Positions 52,601 through 62,500 of a stretch of 64,000 bases of DNA are shown here, one piece after another. The position numbers and the translations under genes were made by a program. Source of the DNA: Pseudobdellovibrionaceae bacterium. Lineage in GTDB: Bacteria; Bdellovibrionota; UBA1018; UBA6935. The notes beneath the pieces are model-generated. The model saw nothing but the letters and a program-made list of their open reading frames with translations. It did not search any database and was not told where the DNA came from. Position 1 is the stretch's first letter, and each line of letters starts with the position of its first letter. The DNA lies in assembly GCA_002722705.1 (NCBI GenBank), contig PBMP01000016.1, positions 47,649 through 111,648 of the forward strand. The letters run 5' to 3'.

Positions 52601-54582
52601 AATATTTTTTTAACCTCGCTCTAACTTTATTAGTGAGCATCAATGCATACGCTCTTGGAGAAGAAGGCGCAAGCGCAGTCGGTGGCAATGACGAAGTGAT
52701 CCGTGACTCTCGGGGAAAAGCCATCCCACATGATCTCGTTTGGAAAGCTGAAACCTTTCAAGCCATTCCAGATTCTTATTTAGAAAAATTGAATTTAAAT
52801 GACTACCCTGAAGTGAAAAAAGAATTAGAACTCATGGCAGAAGTGACATTCATCAAAACATCAATAGACATTCCTTCCTATCTATCGACTTTCGATTATT
52901 ATCTCGTTAAAGAGCTTTCACGATGTGAGAAACACGCAAAAAAATCAGAATGTGCAGCCACTCACCGGTACCTTCATTTTTTTGATCAAAATAAAATAGA
53001 TTTTGATTCAAATTGGGCGATTGAGATTAAAAACACAATCTTTTCTGAGATGATTAAATCTGACCCAAAACACCTTGCAATGATTATTTTTCATGAAATA
53101 GCTCATATTATAATGAGTTTTAATAATATTGGGTACGGCGACGAAGAACCGTATATCCTTACCGTAACCAAAGCAGCTCACTATCTTTCTCCCGTCTTAG
53201 AAAGACAGAGAAAAGGAGACCTCACGCCAATTTCAGAGGAAGAATACCAACAGGCGTTAAAAATGTCCTATCTCCACCGGAGAATCATCCCAGAGAGACC
53301 AGAACACATCACATACAAAATTCAACAAAGATTACTTGAAAAAGAAGATCGACTGAGTCTACTCAAAGGCGCTTTAATGCTCCTGGATCTTTATGAACCT
53401 GAAACTTATGTTCAAAGAAAAACAGGTGGAATTTGTCTCAACTGCCCAGAAATCGATGAAATCACAACAACAAATGAAGTGCCACTAGACTCTCTCTTTG
53501 TCTCAAGTGAACCTGTTGAAAAAATGGAAAACGTTAAACTAAGTCAATCCTTCGTCATTCTTATCAAAAATGATCAAAATCAATTCAAAATTGATTTACA
53601 AAATATTTCCTTAAGTAATTCCTTACTCATGACTAAAAAAAATAGCTACAGTAGCTCTTTCAAGCTGAGAATGAAAAATGTGGAGATAAAGAAGAACTCT
53701 CATGTTCTTCTAAATAAACGAATTGTTGAACAAAATGAATCTGCGTTTACTATCACCGATACTCAGATTCTAAACCAGAGTCGGATTGATATGAAAGGAA
53801 AACTTTCGCTGATTGACTCATCTCGTTTTAATGGATGTTTAATCGATCTTCACTCCTCCCTTCTCACTTCGAGTACTTGCACTAAAAGTAAAGTCGTCTC
53901 ATCAAATATTCATGATTGGTACTACAAAAACAGCTTTCCTGAAGTATCTTTAAGTGATCTGACACTGAATGGAGCCACTCTCATCAATGATAGTCGTTAT
54001 CACCTTTCAGAGATCAATCTACAAAATTCATCTTTATTTGCTTCCAATGTAGACTATAAGATCAATGAACGGTACTTCCCACTAGAAATAAAAAAAGTAA
54101 AAGCTTATGAAAGTCAAATCGAAGTTAAAAAAACGCTGATTTCAGATATTAAAGCTGAAAAAAGTAACCTCGTTTTTGTTGCTACTACTGAAAAGGGAAA
54201 TCTTCATACAGATACCGATTGCTCTGGGCTTTCCTACATTCAAAGTGATGAAAACATAAGCTGTGGCTCCCTTGAGACAAAGATTCATCTTTGTCACCCT
54301 CATTATTATGATTCAATTCAAGAAAAAATCATCACTGCCAGCAAAAATGAAACCAGTAATTATACTTGGAATAGACTCTTAAAAAAAATAAATAAAAAAC
54401 TGAGGAAAAATGGAGAAAACCCAATAAGTTCTCTTGAGCTTGCAAGGAGAATTCGAAAACGATTCGCCTCTGAAAACAACAAAAAGGCATTTAAGTGTGG
54501 TGGGTTTTCTGCGAAAGAAGCAAAATACTTTTTTATTAAAAAACTTTCAAATCGAGTGGTAAATGAAATTCTAAATCCATAA
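52597..54582 (+). CDS. Secreted HExxH protein with beta-helix-like C-terminal region, coupled to TIGR02147 regulator
   Basis: 661 residues from ATG 52597, which overlaps the regulator's stop (ATGA). Signal peptide (LALTLLVSINAYA). A zinc-peptidase-like motif HEIAH is at residues 166-170 in AMIIFHEIAHIIMSFNN, with acidic residues (YGDEEPY) about 10-15 residues later as a possible third ligand region. From ~300 to ~560 short strands with stacked Asn, Ser and hydrophobic residues (SLIDSSRFNGCLIDLHSS...) suggest a parallel beta-helix or stacked repeat, an adhesin-like architecture. Peptidase activity is inferred from the motif only. Confidence 0.7.
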   Translation: MKYFFNLALTLLVSINAYALGEEGASAVGGNDEVIRDSRGKAIPHDLVWKAETFQAIPDSYLEKLNLNDYPEVKKELELMAEVTFIKTSIDIPSYLSTFDYYLVKELSRCEKHAKKSECAATHRYLHFFDQNKIDFDSNWAIEIKNTIFSEMIKSDPKHLAMIIFHEIAHIIMSFNNIGYGDEEPYILTVTKAAHYLSPVLERQRKGDLTPISEEEYQQALKMSYLHRRIIPERPEHITYKIQQRLLEKEDRLSLLKGALMLLDLYEPETYVQRKTGGICLNCPEIDEITTTNEVPLDSLFVSSEPVEKMENVKLSQSFVILIKNDQNQFKIDLQNISLSNSLLMTKKNSYSSSFKLRMKNVEIKKNSHVLLNKRIVEQNESAFTITDTQILNQSRIDMKGKLSLIDSSRFNGCLIDLHSSLLTSSTCTKSKVVSSNIHDWYYKNSFPEVSLSDLTLNGATLINDSRYHLSEINLQNSSLFASNVDYKINERYFPLEIKKVKAYESQIEVKKTLISDIKAEKSNLVFVATTEKGNLHTDTDCSGLSYIQSDENISCGSLETKIHLCHPHYYDSIQEKIITASKNETSNYTWNRLLKKINKKLRKNGENPISSLELARRIRKRFASENNKKAFKCGGFSAKEAKYFFIKKLSNRVVNEILNP

Positions 54583-54601
54583 ACCACACTCCCTCTCTCT
54601 C

Positions 54602-54638
54602 AAAAGTCCTTAGCGATCTTGTTCGCTGAGGACTTTTT
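54602..54638. terminator. Bidirectional terminator between convergent genes
   Basis: AAAAGTCCTTAGCGA pairs with TCGCTGAGGACTTTT (15 bp, one wobble) around TCTTGT, with T-runs on both strands. It lies 20 nt after the HExxH gene and contains the stop codon of the convergent gene at 54610. Confidence 0.85.
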
Positions 54639-55062
54639 CATTTTCATAAAGTTGATTTAATTTTTTAAAAAAGACCCTATAAATCTCTCTCTCTAAATTT
54701 TGGTCTAAATGCTGGACTTGTTCTACGATCCCTTGATACCTCGAAATCAATTGATGACTATTTGAAAACTCTTCTTTAAGAAGATAATCTTTAATCCCTA
54801 TTCGATAACAAAAATTAATTTGTTTCACTGGTGCCTTCAGTCCTTTGCAAAAAGAATCCACTAAATGAATAGGAGCATTGTTCTTTTCATTTAATACTGT
54901 CGAAACCAAAACAGAGTCACATTTATTTGATAGATGAACACACACCGGCATCCCCACCATTTCCATAAACTCAATTCTGTGTTCGCTCACTAAAGGTTGA
55001 AAAGAAAAATTTAAATCATGAGCAAATCCAGAAAGATTCATCAAAATCAAAAAAACGTTCAT
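54610..55062 (-). CDS. Small secreted protein of unknown function
   Basis: 150 residues with a short hydrophobic leader (MNVFLILMNLSGFAHD), AAGGAG before the ATG, and four Cys (CVHLSNKC, SFCKG, NFCYRI) that may form disulfides. The C-terminal half is a charged helix. No family recognised. Its stop lies inside the shared terminator. Confidence 0.6.
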   Translation of the reverse strand: MNVFLILMNLSGFAHDLNFSFQPLVSEHRIEFMEMVGMPVCVHLSNKCDSVLVSTVLNEKNNAPIHLVDSFCKGLKAPVKQINFCYRIGIKDYLLKEEFSNSHQLISRYQGIVEQVQHLDQNLEREIYRVFFKKLNQLYENEKVLSEQDR

Positions 55063-55223
55063 TTGAGCACTCCTTAAAATACAATGCGAGGCATTATTAA
55101 TACTGTTTTGCGTTATATTTTATTTTTTGGGAAGTTGCAAACCTCAAAAATATATGGGTACTGTCTATTCGAATTAAAATAAAAATGCAGGGTTTGGTTA
55201 GCCCAGTCGAGGAGATTAAGTTA

Positions 55224-57005
55224 ATGATAAAGAAACAATTCGAACTCGTATTTACAATATTCCTTTTTAGTCTCTCGGGGTTGGCGGCTTCAAATAAGCA
55301 GATGGATTCAAGTAAACAAATGAGAACGGCTTCTTCAGGCATTTCCCACTGCGTTTATAATCATACGACCATTCAATGTATGGGTGGGGTCAAAGCATAT
55401 TCGTTTTTTCGTAATGTCAAATTCAATAAGATTAAGGAAGTTAAAATATCTTCTAATTTCGGTAAAAATGCATGTATTTTAGATCAGGACTATCTGAGAT
55501 GTTATTCGGAATATCCGGGGCATAGGATTAAAGCAGTTCCTTCTGATGATGTCATCGACTACGGGGTTACGGATGCTCAAATTTGCGTCCTTCGAAAAAG
55601 CTCTGGTCTTTCATGTAGCGGCCCTTTTGAAGATGCCGCAAAAGAATTAAAACTCGTTAATCCCACCAAACTAGCCGTCTCTTTTCAAATGGTTTGTGTC
55701 ATTGATCATGATGATGTTGATGCAGATGGATTGAAATGCATCGGTAACAAAAACTTAAACTTTAAGGTACCTCAAGGGCTATTGGTTGCACCTGAAGACA
55801 TTCAGATTCTGGCAGATTGGGATGCCGCATATCTATGCGCATTAGATCAGTCGATAATAAAATGTTGGGGGAACGGAATTCGCGGCAAAAGACTTCCGAA
55901 GGTGCTTGAAGCTCTTTCTCTTAAAGCGGGTGAGCGTGTGAAGCGTTTTTGGCTCGGATCTTTTAATTTAGCGTGTTTCGAAAAAATTAACGGCCGTTTT
56001 GGGTGCGTTGCTGATCCTTATTTAGAAGAATCAGTTAGTATGGAAGTTCCGTTTCAAAATATCGCCCATTTGAGCGTCGGAGGTGTGGATGCTTGTGCAA
56101 CCAGTGTCGAAGGCGTTTCTCAGTGCTGGGGGTTAAATTACTTTGGCCAAAATAATATTATGCGAGCCTTGAGTAATCCTAAAAAACTTTACTCAGGAGC
56201 TTATGAAACCTGTCTCATCGATGATAACGGACAAGCTTGCTGGGGGCGAAACAACCTGACTTATTCCTATAGGTCCGATTATCTAATACCTAAGAGTGCT
56301 AAATTTTCAGCACTGTTTTTACCCCGCATGGGAGGCGCACGGAAGGGATGTGGCGTGTCTCATGGAAAGCTTACGTGTTGGGGGATGAGTGACTTTTTAG
56401 AGAGTGGTGAAAAATTTGACCAAGTAAAAACAATGGTAATCGATAGCGGATTTTATGACGATGCCTGCGTAGTAGATCATAACGGTTTGCAATGCTTTAA
56501 ACGGGAAGACCCACGAAAAACGCCTGCCGGACTAGGAAGTCAAATCAAAGAAATGAGTGTGGATAAAGGACGTTATTGCGCTACTCAAAATAACTTCGTT
56601 CACTGTTGGGAGTATGATTCAGAAGAAAACATCGTCAATGAAGTGGTTCAAACTCTTTCAGCTCCACATTCGCTTTCTTCGGGGGCGAATCAAACATGTG
56701 TCATCGATCACGAAACTGTTTATTGTTGGGATAAATCGGGTTCTAAAATCCAGGTTCCAAATGATATCGAAGGGGTCGAAAAACTATCGGTCGGAGAAGG
56801 TTTTGCGTGCGCTTCAGGCAAAGACTGGACTAAGTGCTGGGGAGATTCGGAAATTGAAGTGCCAAAGAAGGTCAGTCAGATGGCTTCCATGTCGATTGTT
56901 GCGGGGCATGCTCACGCGTGTGCGATCGGATCTGATCAGAAAGTATACTGCTGGGGAAAGCCGGAGGCCTCAGGGGTTGTTCATACTTTTCCAAAGTGGG
57001 AATGA
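55224..57005 (+). CDS. Secreted RCC1-like beta-propeller protein
   Basis: 593 residues from ATG 55224 (GAGGAG upstream). Signal peptide (LVFTIFLFSLSGLAAS). About ten repeats of an RCC1-type blade, each with a Cys near the start of a strand and CWG or CxG/CW about 8-12 residues later (CALDQSIIKCWG, CATSVEGVSQCWG, CLIDDNGQACWG, CVIDHETVYCWD, CAIGSDQKVYCWG), suggesting a Cys pair per blade. Such secreted RCC1 domains occur in myxobacteria-like and Bdellovibrionota surface proteins. Base composition is clearly higher in G+C than both flanks (about 46% in 55801-55920 against about 31% in 57361-57480, counted by hand), a sign of transfer. Confidence 0.8.
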   Translation: MIKKQFELVFTIFLFSLSGLAASNKQMDSSKQMRTASSGISHCVYNHTTIQCMGGVKAYSFFRNVKFNKIKEVKISSNFGKNACILDQDYLRCYSEYPGHRIKAVPSDDVIDYGVTDAQICVLRKSSGLSCSGPFEDAAKELKLVNPTKLAVSFQMVCVIDHDDVDADGLKCIGNKNLNFKVPQGLLVAPEDIQILADWDAAYLCALDQSIIKCWGNGIRGKRLPKVLEALSLKAGERVKRFWLGSFNLACFEKINGRFGCVADPYLEESVSMEVPFQNIAHLSVGGVDACATSVEGVSQCWGLNYFGQNNIMRALSNPKKLYSGAYETCLIDDNGQACWGRNNLTYSYRSDYLIPKSAKFSALFLPRMGGARKGCGVSHGKLTCWGMSDFLESGEKFDQVKTMVIDSGFYDDACVVDHNGLQCFKREDPRKTPAGLGSQIKEMSVDKGRYCATQNNFVHCWEYDSEENIVNEVVQTLSAPHSLSSGANQTCVIDHETVYCWDKSGSKIQVPNDIEGVEKLSVGEGFACASGKDWTKCWGDSEIEVPKKVSQMASMSIVAGHAHACAIGSDQKVYCWGKPEASGVVHTFPKWE

Positions 57006-57215
57006 AAATACGTCTTTCACAAGGTTCGATAACTCCCTTGTACTCCCAGAGATAAGCCAAAAAGTCTGTTCGTTAACGGCTGGGACATTCATGCATCGAA
57101 GTAAAATCTCGCTGCGCAAGAGAATTAGAACATAACTTATTGATTTTAAAAGATTTTATTCTAAAACCCGAATTTAGGTTTGATATTATGCATCATACAA
57201 GGTACTCCCAAAGTC

Positions 57216-57806
57216 ATGACTGTGGTGGCGCTTTTTCTTTTTTGCTTTTCTTCGATGCTACACGCAGATTCGCCACAAAACCCTCTAGAAACACAACTCA
57301 AAAATCTAACTCATCAAAACCTTACTCTTGCAAAAGAATTAAGTAACACACCTGAGTCTTTCTTTCTTTCTCCTCAACTTACAAAACTTCTAAAAGAGGA
57401 AAGACTTGATCAAACAAAGTATTCCAGAAAAGATGCTCTTATTTTTTTAATTGGATTTATTTTATCTTCTCACGGCCTTCCGCTAACTGAAGCCAGACAA
57501 AGAAGATTCTCTCTAAAAGAAGATTATAAAAAACAGTATTTTTATGAAAAAAAAGAAATCATTTTAAGAATGAAAAACCTTTTCCCCATTTTAATTGAAT
57601 ACCACGATAGTCTTTCACTCTTAAACGAGGATCACCCTTCAATAAAGTCGAGACTCAGTTCAATCGAATTTGCCATTGCTCATCTAGCAATGATTGTCGA
57701 TCCAAAAGAGTGGTCAGAGCCAAAACGAGTTTATGAATTCATCGAAAATACAAAGAAAGAACTCAGTGGAAAAGACTCTCCCTTTTGTTCTCTTTATTTT
57801 AAATAA
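57216..57806 (+). CDS. Secreted protein of unknown function
   Basis: 196 residues from ATG 57216 (frame open from 57180). Signal peptide (VVALFLFCFSSMLHAD). The rest is charged, helical and Lys-rich without a recognised family; a single Cys lies near the C-terminus. Codon use is back to the low-GC norm of the window. No strong ribosome-binding site. It overlaps the end of the convergent CoA-transferase gene by 13 nt. Confidence 0.6.
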   Translation: MTVVALFLFCFSSMLHADSPQNPLETQLKNLTHQNLTLAKELSNTPESFFLSPQLTKLLKEERLDQTKYSRKDALIFLIGFILSSHGLPLTEARQRRFSLKEDYKKQYFYEKKEIILRMKNLFPILIEYHDSLSLLNEDHPSIKSRLSSIEFAIAHLAMIVDPKEWSEPKRVYEFIENTKKELSGKDSPFCSLYFK

Positions 57807-58555
57807 AGTCGTTGAGGATCCAGTTCATCTCTTAAAAGAGTCAGAATCTGTGAAGAAGGAAGCTCAATCTCTTTCAAAGAGTCAGAAATTTTTAAATCCC
57901 AACCACATGCCTTTTGCACATCTTCTTCTTTAACACCTGGATAAATTTCCGTTAAAGTCATTTCCCCTTCAATAAAGTCACAGACTCCTAAATCCGTAAT
58001 CACCTTTGAAGGACCTCCCCCCGGAAGTCCAAGCTCTTTTCTTGTTTTTCCTTGATAACGGTGTCCAGGGCTGGTCACAAAATCACATTCTTTCACAAAA
58101 GAACGAGGAGACATTTTCATCACAATTAAAATTTTTTCTGAATGAGTTGCAATCTCACACGCTCCCCCACTTCCAGGAAGTCTTACTTGAGGTTGATCAT
58201 AATCCCCCACAACAGTGGTATTAATATTTCCATATCGATCAATCTGAGCTCCGCCAAGAAACCCCACTTGAATATTTCCTCTTTGTAAAAAACCATGAAA
58301 AATATCAGATTGTGAAACCACCGAGATTGCTCCTGTCACTAAACATGGATCCCCAATAGAAACAGGAAGCCGGTCAGGCACCGCTCCCACAGCTCCAGAC
58401 TCATAGATCATAAAAAGGTCAGGTGCATGGGTTTGTCTTGCTAAATTACAGGCCAAATTTGGAAGCCCAATACCAACGAAAACGACATCTTCGTTCGTAA
58501 GCTCAAGACTCGCCCGAAAAACCATTTTTTCTGAAGCAGAGAGTTTAGAATCCAT
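57794..58555 (-). CDS. CoA-transferase beta subunit (glutaconate/3-ketoacid type)
   Basis: 253 residues. VVFVGIGLPNLACNLARQTHAPDL, IYESGAVGA (with the likely catalytic Glu), FLGGAQIDRYGNINTT, RLPGSGGACEIA and GPSKVITDLGVCDF are class I CoA-transferase beta-subunit motifs of the GctB-like branch. With the alpha subunit it moves CoA between carboxylic acids. The start overlaps the alpha-subunit end by 11 nt. Substrate unknown; the neighbouring aminotransferase and acyltransferase genes suggest amino-acid-derived acids. Confidence 0.87.
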   Translation of the reverse strand: MDSKLSASEKMVFRASLELTNEDVVFVGIGLPNLACNLARQTHAPDLFMIYESGAVGAVPDRLPVSIGDPCLVTGAISVVSQSDIFHGFLQRGNIQVGFLGGAQIDRYGNINTTVVGDYDQPQVRLPGSGGACEIATHSEKILIVMKMSPRSFVKECDFVTSPGHRYQGKTRKELGLPGGGPSKVITDLGVCDFIEGEMTLTEIYPGVKEEDVQKACGWDLKISDSLKEIELPSSQILTLLRDELDPQRLYLK

Positions 58556-59465
58556 AGTTTACTCCTTGACAGTACCGTGCATCTGCTTTGATTTTTTCCA
58601 TGAGATTGGTTCCCATTTTTTGCATGTATTCTCGACGATCTGATACCGAATAGACAAACTCATTTAACCACTTTTGATAAGTCTCTGGATCTCGAGAAAT
58701 TTCATCCCACTGAATATAAAAATCATTATCTCGATCATAGTAGCCCTGTGCGTAACTGGGGTGAGCTCCCCACGGTTCATGGACAACAAAATCAACCACT
58801 ACTCCAGGAATCAATGTTCGATTTGGATCTTTTCGAATCTCTGATGATTCAACAATCTCTTCTGCAACAATAATTACTTTTTTAGCTGCAAAAGCAGATT
58901 CTTTCTGAGTCCCCATCAACCCCCACACTTGTGCATTACCCATTCGATCTGCCTTTTGAACATGAATAATTGCAAGATCAGGATGAATTGCTGGAACGGT
59001 TGCTAAAACTTCCCCTGTATAAGGACACTCAACCGACTTAATGTTTGAATTTCGAGGAAGATCGGTTCCACTAAAGTTCCTTAAAGTCCAAAAAGGAAGG
59101 CCTGCACTTCCTGCCATGAGTCTTCCTAACATCCCAAAATGCGAATACTCATCTAATTTGAGTTTTGGTTTTCCATAACGAGCCTCTGTTCTTCTTCGAA
59201 TCGCATGAAGACTGCCTACTCCTGGATTACCAGCCCAACTAAAAATAAGTTCACTGACGATTCCTGCTTCAATCATCTGATCATAAACCAGGTCAGGGGT
59301 GAGACGGATCGCCTTTAAACGCTTGATCTTTTGTCGGATAATTTCATGCCCTGCAGCAAAACCAATTAAATGAGTAAAGCCTTCAATCACCAAAGAATCC
59401 CCAGAACGAAGGGATGAGGCGATTGCTTCTTTCATTGAAGCCTGCTTATTTTGTGATGTCTTCAT
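58545..59465 (-). CDS. CoA-transferase alpha subunit (glutaconate/3-ketoacid type)
   Basis: 306 residues. SLVIEGFTHLIGFAAGHEIIRQ, GNPGVGSLHAIRRR, GLPFWTLRN, LATVPAIHPDLAIIHVQKADRMGN and VVDFVVHEPWGAHPSYAQGYYDRD fit the GctA-like alpha subunit. It lacks a CoA-accepting Glu of its own, as usual in this class. First gene of a two-gene operon, divergent from the 1077-residue fusion gene across 116 bp. Confidence 0.87.
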   Translation of the reverse strand: MKTSQNKQASMKEAIASSLRSGDSLVIEGFTHLIGFAAGHEIIRQKIKRLKAIRLTPDLVYDQMIEAGIVSELIFSWAGNPGVGSLHAIRRRTEARYGKPKLKLDEYSHFGMLGRLMAGSAGLPFWTLRNFSGTDLPRNSNIKSVECPYTGEVLATVPAIHPDLAIIHVQKADRMGNAQVWGLMGTQKESAFAAKKVIIVAEEIVESSEIRKDPNRTLIPGVVVDFVVHEPWGAHPSYAQGYYDRDNDFYIQWDEISRDPETYQKWLNEFVYSVSDRREYMQKMGTNLMEKIKADARYCQGVNYGF

Positions 59466-59581
59466 GAGTCAATCTCCATCGTTAGATTCGCGAATCCCAG
59501 AAGGCGTGTCAATACTGAAGCCTCATTATTTTCTCTAAAAAAAGATCTCCTTCTGAGTCAGGATTTAGGTATAAAAGGGGG

Positions 59582-62500
59582 ATGAATGCAAAAGATATTG
59601 TTGGTTTAGTCACACGAGCGTGGGGACATCTCCCTGTTACTGTACGAATCGTTTCAGAACAAACAATTGAGATGAACCTTGAGCCCTTAGCCCAGCTTCA
59701 TTGGAAAACAAGACCATTTGAAGTCTCTAAATTAAAGAATTGGCTTAAACCTCTTGAACTCAATTGGGAACACTCAGTTGTTCAATTCAATGTTCCTACT
59801 CATTATGCCAAACTTAATGAAGCACTCGAATTGATTCGCTTTTGGTCAGAGAATATTGAAAAAGAAAATCTAAAAGAAAAAAGTTTTTGGGCAAAAACAG
59901 ATCAAATTCACCCAGGTGGGTTTGATGATCAACAAGACTCTGATTCAAAACACCTCCTTTCTGAGCTTTATCAAGATAACTTTATCGTTGCTGAAAAAAA
60001 ACCTTTTGTAGTGGATTTAGAAAAATCAAAAGGAATGTCCTTAGTCTCTACAGATCATGAACCCAAAACTTTTTTAGATGGCGCTTCTCAGATCGCTAGT
60101 TTACCCATTGGTTATAATCACCCAGCAAAACAATCAATGAAACTTCGTCCTGAGATTTTTTCTCAAAATTTAGATCTAACAAACTGGGACCTGAGCGAAG
60201 CATTTCGTAAATTTCTAAAAGAAGAATCAGGCCTGCCTTACGTTTATTTCGTCAACTCTGGCTCCGAGGCGGTTGAAACCGCATTTCGTGGATGTCAAAA
60301 AACCTACCCTGATCGGAAAAAAATCATTTCTTTTCAAAGCTCTTTTCATGGAAGAAGTCTTCTTTCTCTTCACGCAACTTATAACCCTGCAAAAAGACTT
60401 CCCTTTGAAATTTATCCAGGTCTTGCTGAATTCTTTGAATTTCCAGAAGATAAAGTTCCTCATGAAACAAAAGAAGAACCGGAACATTGGCTGACTTACT
60501 GGAATGGATCTGCAAGCTCTTCTCTTTCAGAAAGCTGGAAAGCTGAAAACAACAAACTCCTTTTGAAAGAAATTGAAGTTTTAGAAAACATCAGAAGTTC
60601 TTTAGAGAAAAGCCCTGCTCTGGCGGTACTCATTGAACCCATGCAATGCGAAGGAGGAGATAAGTATGGAACAGCCCGATTCTTTAGAGCCCTGCGAGTT
60701 CTCACTCGACGGTTTGATACACCTTTAATTTTTGATGAAGTCCAAACCGGATTAGGTTTAGGAGGTCCATTCTTTTGGCACTCTTTATTTAATCTTCAAA
60801 AACTTGATGAAACAAAAGATTTTCCAGACTGTGTCGTTCTTGCAAAAAAATCTCAAGTGGGAGTTTGTTTAAGTCAATTTGAACAAGAAATTCCTTTAGA
60901 GACCGCAGCAGCTTCGATTATGAGAGGTCTGATCCATTCTCAACAGATTCGTGAAAATGACAGTGACGAACTATCAAAGCAAACCACTGAGTACTTAAAA
61001 CTCTTGCAAGATGTCGTTGGAGAACAGTGGATTCAATACCCTAGAAATCAAGGGCTTTGCTTCGCATTTGACGTTCCAAAAGGCCCTCTACTGATGGAAC
61101 TCATCAAAAGACGTTTCCCCAAAGGAATTCTTTTTTATCCTGCTGGAGAAAATACTGCTCGATTTCGCTTACTCATCGATACTACCGCTGAAGAATTGGC
61201 TTATTTGTTTCATTCGATTTTTCATATTTTTTTGCAAGCAAAAGAAGATGGTCTGCTTGAAGCTGATTTTGATGAAAAAACATGGCTTGAGAAAGCTCCT
61301 TCAATCTTTAAAGAGATTGCTTCTGAACCTCCAGGGATTCACCGGTCGCTTCCATGGATTCCTGATTGGATTCCTACAGAAGAACGACAAATTTCCGCAA
61401 TCTCTGGGACACAATGGCATGATGTGTTTCAGATGTTTATCCGCTCTTACCCTGAAATCATCCGGTCCGAATGGAATAAGAAAATTTCACTCAATGAGTT
61501 AAATCAGATGAGTTCTTCAGATCTATGGAAACTTTATGAAGAAAATGAACTCTTCACTTGTTTTGATCTGATGTGGTTCTGCAGTCGAAGATTTGGCTTA
61601 ACAGTGGAACGACTCACTGCTCAGCGTGCAGTTGAACTAATCGATGCCTCTCAAACATTAGAGAACGAACTCTATGAACCGGCAAGAAGAGATAATACTC
61701 ATGTCTTTGCAGAACAAGCAGATGATCCTCGTACCGTTTATCTCGCCGCTTTTCAAAAAGAGGAACTGGTGGGAAGCTGTCTTGCAACACCCATTGAATT
61801 TTATCAAAAAGTAAAAATGGTAAACGAAGACCCTCTTAAACAAGATCCTGATACTTATTATTCCGCTGCTCTATCTGTAAAGTCATCGGAACATCGGAAT
61901 AAAATAGGACTTCGCCTCAAAGTCGAGCAAACCATTGCACTTCTGGCTCAAAATGCAAAAGTCATTCGAAGTAGAAATCGAATTCCAGAAGCAAAAGCAA
62001 TGGCAAAGCTCAATAGAAAACTTTCTGCAGCCGTCTTTGATCTCAATCATCACGACTATGAAGGAGATGCAACCTGTTGGTATCAAAGCATTGAACTCCA
62101 CCCTGAACTAAAAACCATTGGAATCAATGATTCAAGAAAACATAGTATTACGAATAAACTCACTCTCTCAAATTTTGTGAGCCAAAACTATATCGACCAC
62201 CTTCATCTCCTTCGATCTACTCTCCCTGAAGAACTAAGACATATTTATCTCACCTCTGGAAGAGCAGAAGCCGTCGATAAAATGATTAAACTGCTTCGAA
62301 ACCAGCGACCAGAAGGCGTTGTTGCCTTAAGTGCTCTAGGTGATTCTTTTGGTACCACCACTGCCGCTGCACGAAGCTTAGGTGGAGGACCTTTAGGCTT
62401 TTTTCAATGGCCTACTGTTGATCTACAAAACGGACCACAGCTTTTGGAACCAATGATTCAATCCATTGGATCTGAGAAAATACTTGGTTTTTTTATCGAA

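Noticed and set aside
56557..57135. 192-codon open frame on the plus strand overlapping the RCC1-like gene
   Set aside because: It lies in another frame of the repeat-rich RCC1 gene, has no protein-like domain or ribosome-binding site, and the RCC1 frame has clear repeats and a signal peptide.
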